In this document: positions 58,106-64,000 of the stretch, piece by piece
Layout: each line of letters opens with the position of its first letter
How positions within the stretch are numbered: position 1 is the stretch's first letter
Origin: Vanilla planifolia
Lineage: Eukaryota; Streptophyta; Magnoliopsida; Asparagales; Orchidaceae
Reading direction: 5' to 3'
Length of the DNA stretch: 64,000 bases
Assembly: GCA_023846275.1 (NCBI GenBank)
Contig: JAIUJO010000443.1
Location: 1 to 64,000 of the forward strand
Program-made: the position numbers and the translations under genes
The notes under the pieces: generated by a model
The model's database searches: none
Seen by the model: the letters and a program-made list of their open reading frames with translations, nothing else
What the model was told of the DNA's origin: nothing

Positions 58106-61100
58106 TGTGGGTGCAATGCACTCATGTGCATGAGAGAGCAAGTGGGTGCATGTGTGTGTGTGTGTGTGCATGCATGCATGCTAGTATGTGCTTGTGTGTG
58201 AGTGCATATGTGTGCATATTTGTACGATTGTGCATGTATGTGAGATTATCCATGTGTGTGTATTTGTGTGTATATATGGTTGTGAATGTGTATGTGTGTA
58301 CAGGTGTACATATGTATTTTTTTGCATGAATGTGTGTGGGTATGTGTGTCTATGCACGTTCATGAGTTTATGCATGTGTCATTGTGTATATTAGTGTACG
58401 TCCATATACATGAGTGTATGCATGTGTTATTGTTCTAGTTTGTGTGTGTCCTTATGTGTGTGCCTATGTGTGTGCGTGTGTGTGCTTGTGCGTGTATATA
58501 TGTGTGTGTGTGTGTTCGCTTTTGTATGCTTGGGTTTGCACTTGTGTTTATGTGTTCATGTGAAAGTGTGTGTGTGTGGGTGCTTGTGCAAATGTATACG
58601 TGTTTATGTTTGTGTGCATCCAAGTGGGTGTGTGTGTGAGTATGTATGCATGTGTGTATATTTATGAGTGTGTCTGCATGTGCATGTGTGTATGTGTGTG
58701 AGAGCAAATACATCTAGGCTTACTTGTTTGTGTGCATTTGTAAGTGAGCATGTGCATGTGTGCTTGCTTGCATATGGGCATTTGTGTTTGTGCATGTGTG
58801 GTTGTGTTTGTGTCTAAGCGTATGCATGTGTGTGTGTATCTGTTCATGTGTTCCTTGGTAAGAGTGGGTATGGGTGTGTGTGCATATGTGTGTTCATGTG
58901 CATGTGTATGCATGTTCATATATGTGTGTTCATGAATGAGCATTTGCATGTGTGCATGTGATCATGTGTGTATGTGTGTGAGCATGTTCTTGTGCGTGCA
59001 TCTGCATGTGTGAGTGTATGTCTATGTGAGTTTATGTATATTTGTTCATGTGTTTGTGTAAACATTTGTGCGTGTGCGTATATGCATGTGTGTGTGTATG
59101 CATGTTCTTGGGTGGGTGTGAGTGTTGTATATTCATGTTTATTTGTGTATGCATTTGTGCATTTGTGTTTCTATGTGTATGCATGTGCCTGCATGAGTGC
59201 ATGAGATTGTGTACATGTTTGTGCGCACATATGTATATGTGTGATAGTGTGTGTCTATGCATGTTTGTACTTGTGCATGTATGCTAGTGTTTAAATGTAC
59301 ATCTCTGCATGTGTGTGTTCATTCTTGTATGTGTGCCTGAGTGTGGTCACATGTGTGTGTCTGTGTGCATGTGTGGCTTTGCACTTATGTGTGTGTGTCT
59401 ATCATCTTTTGTGTCCAAGTGTATATGCATGGTTTTGTGTGTGTGTGTGTGTGCATGTTTGTGTAGGGAGTATGTGTATGGCAATATTTTTGTGTGTATA
59501 CATGTGTGTGCTTCCATGCATATGTGTGCATGTGAGTGTGTATGCACATGTGTGTGGATGCTTGGGAGCGCATGTGTGTGCATGCGCATGTATATGTGCA
59601 TTTGTTTGTGCATATGTGCTTGTGTGAGAGTATACATTTGTGTTTGTTCATGTGTGTGCTTGTGTGTACATGTTTGTGCATGTGTTTATACATATGCTTG
59701 TGCTTAAGTTTGTGTGTGTGTGTGCATGCATGTGTGTTTGTTCATCTACATGTGATGTGTGTGTGTGTGTGAATGTTTTTTTTTATGTTATTTGTGGCGA
59801 GTATGTACATTTGTGTTTTTGCATATGTGCATAAGTGTGTGTGTGCGTGTGCATGTGTGTGTGTAGGGTTGTGCATGTGTTATTGCTTGTTTGTGTCCAT
59901 GTCAATGTGTGAATTCATGTGTGCATGTCTATGTACGCATTATGGTTGTGTGTGTGTATGTGGTTGTATGTGTGCATGTTGTGTGTGCGTGTGTCAGGCC
60001 CTACTTTTGTCTCTTTGTGTGTGCATGTGTGGGTGTTTGTATATATCTATGCATGCAAATGTACATGTGTTTTCGTTTGTGGGTGTGTGTGGATGTGTGT
60101 ATGCATTTGCATTTGTGTTTGGGCATGTGTGTGCCTATGTGTCCATGTAGGTGTGCATGCATGTGTATGCGTACGTTTGTGTAGTCTATATGCTCATGTA
60201 CACATATGTGTGGATACATGTGCATGTATATGTGTGTGTGCATGCATGTGTGTATTTGTTTATGTAAGGGTGTGTGTATGTGTGTTGGCATGTGTGCCTA
60301 TATGTGTATGTGTCTATGAGTTTGTGTGCCTGTACATGTGTGTGTGCATGTATATGCACATTTACACATTTATGTATGTGCATGTGTCAGTGTGTGTGGG
60401 TGTGTGTTTATGTGTGTGCATGAGTGCACACATGCATAAATGTGAATGTGTGTGCTTGTGCAATTGTGCATATGTGCACACACGTGCATTATGCAAGTTC
60501 ATATGTTTGTACATACATGTGTACGTGTGTATGTTATTGATTGTACGTGTGTGTGAGTGCATGTATATGTTCATGAGCATGTGTACATGTGTGTTTGCAT
60601 ATGTGTGTGTGTGCACACATGTGTGTGTCCATACATGATCGTGAGCATGTGCATGATTGTGTGTGTGTGTGCCTTTGTGAGCTTATGTGTGTGTATGTAT
60701 GTGTACCTATGCAAGTGCATGTACATGTATGTGTGCGTGCATCTCTGTGTCTATGTTTATTCATTTGTGTATATCGGTGTGCATGTGTGTGTGCATGAAT
60801 GTTTGTGTGTGCTTGTATGTGTGTGTGTGTATGTGCTTATGTTCATTTGTGTGTGTGTGTGTGTGTTTTTGTATTGATGTGTGTTTGTTCTTATGTGTGT
60901 GGTATGTGTTTGCATGTTTGTGGGTATGCATGGGCATCCATGTCTATGGATGTGTGTGCATGTAAGCATACATGTGCAAGTGTGTATGCATTTTTCACAT
61001 TTATGTGTGTGTGTGTATGTACACGTGTGTGTGTCGATTCTCATGTTTGTGTGTCCATTCACACATGTGTGTACATGGGTGAGTCTATGCATTTTTTCAT

Positions 61101-63716
61101 TTGTTTATGTATGTGTGTGTGTCTGTATGCATACGTCTGTTTTTGTGATTATGCATGTGTCCATGTGAGTATCCATTCATGTACATGTGCATGTATTTGT
61201 GCATGTCAGTAGGTGCATGTGTGTGTGTGTGTGTGCATGTGCTTATATGTACATGTGTTTGTGTTTTTGTGTGTTCGTGCATTTATGTCAACATGCATGT
61301 GCTTGCATGTGATTGTGCATGCTTTCATATGTGTATGTGCATGTGTGAATGTGTATACATGCATGTTTGTGCAAGTGCATGCTTTTCTGTAGGAGTGTGT
61401 GTGTATGTGTGCATGGGTGTGTGTGTGTGTGCATGTGTGTATGCATGTGTGTGTGCATACATTTGTGTGTGTATGTTTGCTCCCTTGTTTGTTTGTGTGT
61501 GCGCTTGTGTATGTGCTTGCATGCATGTGTGTGCATGTGCATGTTAAGTGCACATGTCTACATGGCTATGCATATGCATGTTTGTGTGTGTGAGTGAGTT
61601 GATTTGTGTTTGTGTAAATGAGGCAGAGTTTGTGCACGTGTTTATGCATATGTGCATACGTGCGTGCATGTGTATAAATATGAGTTTGTGTGTGAAAGCA
61701 TGTTTTTGCATTTGGGAGCATGCATGTGTGCAAACATTTGTGTGTTCTTACGTATGTCTGTGTGTATGCATATGTTTGCGTGTGTGAAATTCTGGGCTTG
61801 TATGTGCACATGTGTGTGTGCTTGTCCACACATGGGTGTTTGTGTGTGTGTGTGTGTGCATGCATGCATGTGCTTATATGTGCATACACAAGTGCAGTTG
61901 TGTGTGTTCATGTGCACTTGTTTGTTCATGTGTGGGTGCATGCATGTGTACATGCATTCATGTGTGAGTACATATGTGCATGCATGTATGTATGCATTTG
62001 TGTGCATGCATGTGTGGGTGAGTGGGTGTGCACATGTGTGTGTTTACGGGTGGGTGTGTAAGCATAAGCATGTGCAAATGTGCATGTGTGTTTGCATGCA
62101 TATATGTGTTTGTGTTTATGTAAGTGTGTTTTTGTGTGCATTGCTGTGTGTGTATGTGTACATGAACTAGCAAGTGTGATGATGTACATGTGTGGTACAT
62201 ATGCAAGTGTGCACAATTTCACATGTATGTGAGTGTGGGTGTGTGTGTGAGTGGTTACATGCTTGTGTGTGCCTCTATGCATGTATGTGCATACATGTAT
62301 GTGTGTTATGTATGTTTTTGTGTGTGTGAGCTTGTGTGTATGTGTACATGTGTTCGTACATGCTGGTGTGCATGTTTATGCATGTGTGTGGGTTGAGTGT
62401 GTGCATTCACATATCTGTGTGTGTATACATGTTTTCATTTGTGTGTGTATGTGTGTATGTATATGCATGGAGGTCTATGTTTATGCATGTGTATGCATTC
62501 TTATTTGTGTGTGGATACATTTGTGTGCATTTGTGCATGAATGCATGTGGGTGTGCATGTGTGTGCATGCACATGTGAGTTTGTGTGTGTGTGTTAATGT
62601 GAGTGTGTGTGTGTGTGCACACACGTACTCGTGTGTGTACTACATGGGCATATGCATTGTGTGTGTGTGCATGCATGTGTGTGCATACATGTGTGTTAAT
62701 GTTTTTGTGTGTTTGCATGTGTGCATATATTCTTATGTTTATATGCTTGTTTCTATACATTTGTGTGTGTACCCATGTGTGTGTGCATGTGTATATGCTG
62801 TATTGACAAGTTCATGCTTGTGTAGGCTTTGTGTGTGGGTATGCATGTGCATGTGCATGCATGTGTGTTTTCATGTGTGCTTATGCTTCGTATACATATG
62901 TGTACATGTGCAAATGGATGTGCACGTGCATATGTTTGTATATGTGTATATGCATGCGTGTTTGTGTATGTATCTTTGTGTAAGTTTGTATGTGTGCATA
63001 TGTGCACATGCCTTTTTATATGTGTGTATACATGAATGAATTTTTATTTGTTCATTTATGCATGTGTGCATGTGGATGTGCATCTGTATGCCTTTTTATG
63101 TGATTGTGTATGTGTACATGTGCTTAAGTGTGTGTGTGTTTGCTTGTCTTTGTGGGTGTGTTAGCATGTGCATGCTTGCGCATGAATATGTGTGTGTGCC
63201 TCAATGTGTGTGTGCATGAGTGTGCATGTGTGTGTGTGTTAATACATGCAATTGCATGCATCTACATTTTGATGCTTGTCTGTGTGTGTGTACATAAGTG
63301 TGCATATCTGTTAGTTTTGTTGTGTGTCTGTACATGTGCTTATGTAGGTTTATGTGTGTGTGCATGCATGCATGTTCTTATTTTTGTGTGTGTCTATGCA
63401 AAAATATATGCATTTGTGCACATGTATACCTATGCATGTGTGTATGTGTGCACTCATGTTTTCTTATATGTGTATAATTGAGGGTTTGTGTATATGTGCA
63501 TGTTGCACGTGTCTGCAACCATGCAGATGCATGTGTGCATTTGTGTGTTTTGGTGTACGTGTGTATGTGTGCATCTATTTCTATTACCTATATATGTGTG
63601 TGCATGTGCATATACGATGTGTAAGTTTGTGTGCATGTTCGAATCGTGTGTGTGTGTGTATACATGCATGTGTTTTCTGTGTGTGCATGCGGGTGTGTCT
63701 GTGTGTGTGTGTGCAG

Positions 63717-63735
63717 GTTGTGTTGTGTCTATTGT
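63717..63735 (-). repeat. 19-bp perfect inverted pair, right member
   Basis: GGTTGTGTTGTGTCTATTG is the exact reverse complement of 27,914-27,932. Its coordinate sum (91,649) agrees to one base with that of the next landmark outward (91,650), so there is no length change between them over about 250 bp. Confidence 0.9.
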
Positions 63736-64000
63736 GTATCGATTTGTCCACATGTGTGCATGTGCATAGTTGTGTGTGTGTGCATGTTTGCATGTGTGTG
63801 TATGCATGTGCATGTGTGTGTGCATGTATGTGTGCATGTGTGCTCCCAGTGCACACATATGTGGTATATTTGTGCGTGCATTTATGCACATAGGGTGAAT
63901 GTGCGAGTGTGTCTATGTAGTGCATGCATATGCTTGTGTGTGTTTTACTATTTTATGTTTTTTATGCATGTATTTCTATGCATGCATGTGATTATGTGGT

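Larger units (their letters stand above)
48466..64000 (-). repeat. Right arm (R) of the giant imperfect palindrome
   Basis: This GT-rich arm is the reverse-complement partner of 27,661-45,785 minus the insert. Landmarks in descending order are CTATGCATGCATG (63,977-63,989), GGTTGTGTTGTGTCTATTG (63,717-63,735), CATGCAATTG (63,245), TTGACAAG (62,803), TGTTAATG (62,694), ATCTCTGC (59,301), CATTTTCAT (53,838), TGGAT (50,537) and ATGGG (48,801). The arm still matches at the window edge (64,000 pairs with about 27,650), so it may continue beyond. The whole 15.5 kb contains no gene; the 239- and 262-residue frames at 59,919-60,638 and 62,251-63,039 are Cys/Val/Met-rich composition artefacts. Confidence 0.75.

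Noticed and set aside
1-64000. Telomeric or subtelomeric repeat tract
   Set aside because: I see no run of TTTAGGG, TTAGGG or a related G-rich telomere motif; GTGT/CACA is not a known telomere repeat of plants.
27661-64000. Palindrome as a recent sequencing hairpin or assembly fold-back artefact
   Set aside because: The arms are clearly diverged, only the left one carries an insert of about 2.75 kb, and a unique island separates them; a fold-back read would give near-identical arms. Raw reads should still be checked.

Overview
The window is almost entirely non-coding. Outside about 2.7 kb it is one kind of sequence: a strongly strand-asymmetric, almost perfectly alternating purine-pyrimidine satellite. 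On one strand it is ACAC broken by CATG, TGCA, CATA and AAAC words; on the other it is GTGT. I found no protein-coding host gene, tRNA, rRNA or CRISPR array. The many long open frames (His/Thr/Cys/Val/Met-rich strings on both strands) come from the dinucleotide-like composition. The only protein homology is a badly decayed antisense Ty1/copia relic at about 45.93-48.46 kb with plant-type motifs. I therefore favour a seed plant with a large, repeat-rich genome; I cannot name the species.

Layout. CA-rich strand on top: 1-28,430. GT-rich: 28,431 to about 31,200. CA-rich again: about 31,200-45,785. AT-rich unique island with the copia relic: about 45,786-48,465. GT-rich: 48,466-64,000. Reading rare non-CA words as landmarks and comparing their spacing shows that the satellite is not structureless. 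(i) 27,661-45,785 and 48,466-64,000 are the arms of a very large imperfect palindrome around the AT-rich island. Paired landmarks keep a nearly constant coordinate sum, about 94,390 inside and about 91,650 in the outer kilobase. (ii) The jump of about 2.75 kb in that sum, together with the local strand flip, shows that 28,431 to about 31,2xx was inserted into the left arm in inverted orientation. (iii) That insert is an inverted copy of the block at about 9.5-12.3 kb. Both contain a tandemly repeated subunit of about 1.3-1.4 kb. (iv) 14,820 to about 27,660 is a third, direct copy of the arm sequence, lying head-to-tail upstream of the left arm. It has one internal net difference of about 1.75 kb. 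(v) 11,900-12,790 is a recent tandem duplication with a period of about 449 bp.

So the window looks like a satellite domain that grew by duplication at several scales (dinucleotide, about 0.45 kb, about 1.35 kb, about 13-15 kb) plus at least one inversion-type event that left a palindrome with arms over 15 kb around a retroelement fossil. No genes work together here. The likely properties are structural: Z-DNA and cruciform potential, and the possibility of long double-stranded RNA from read-through transcription. All alignments were done by eye; a dot plot would confirm or refute them directly.
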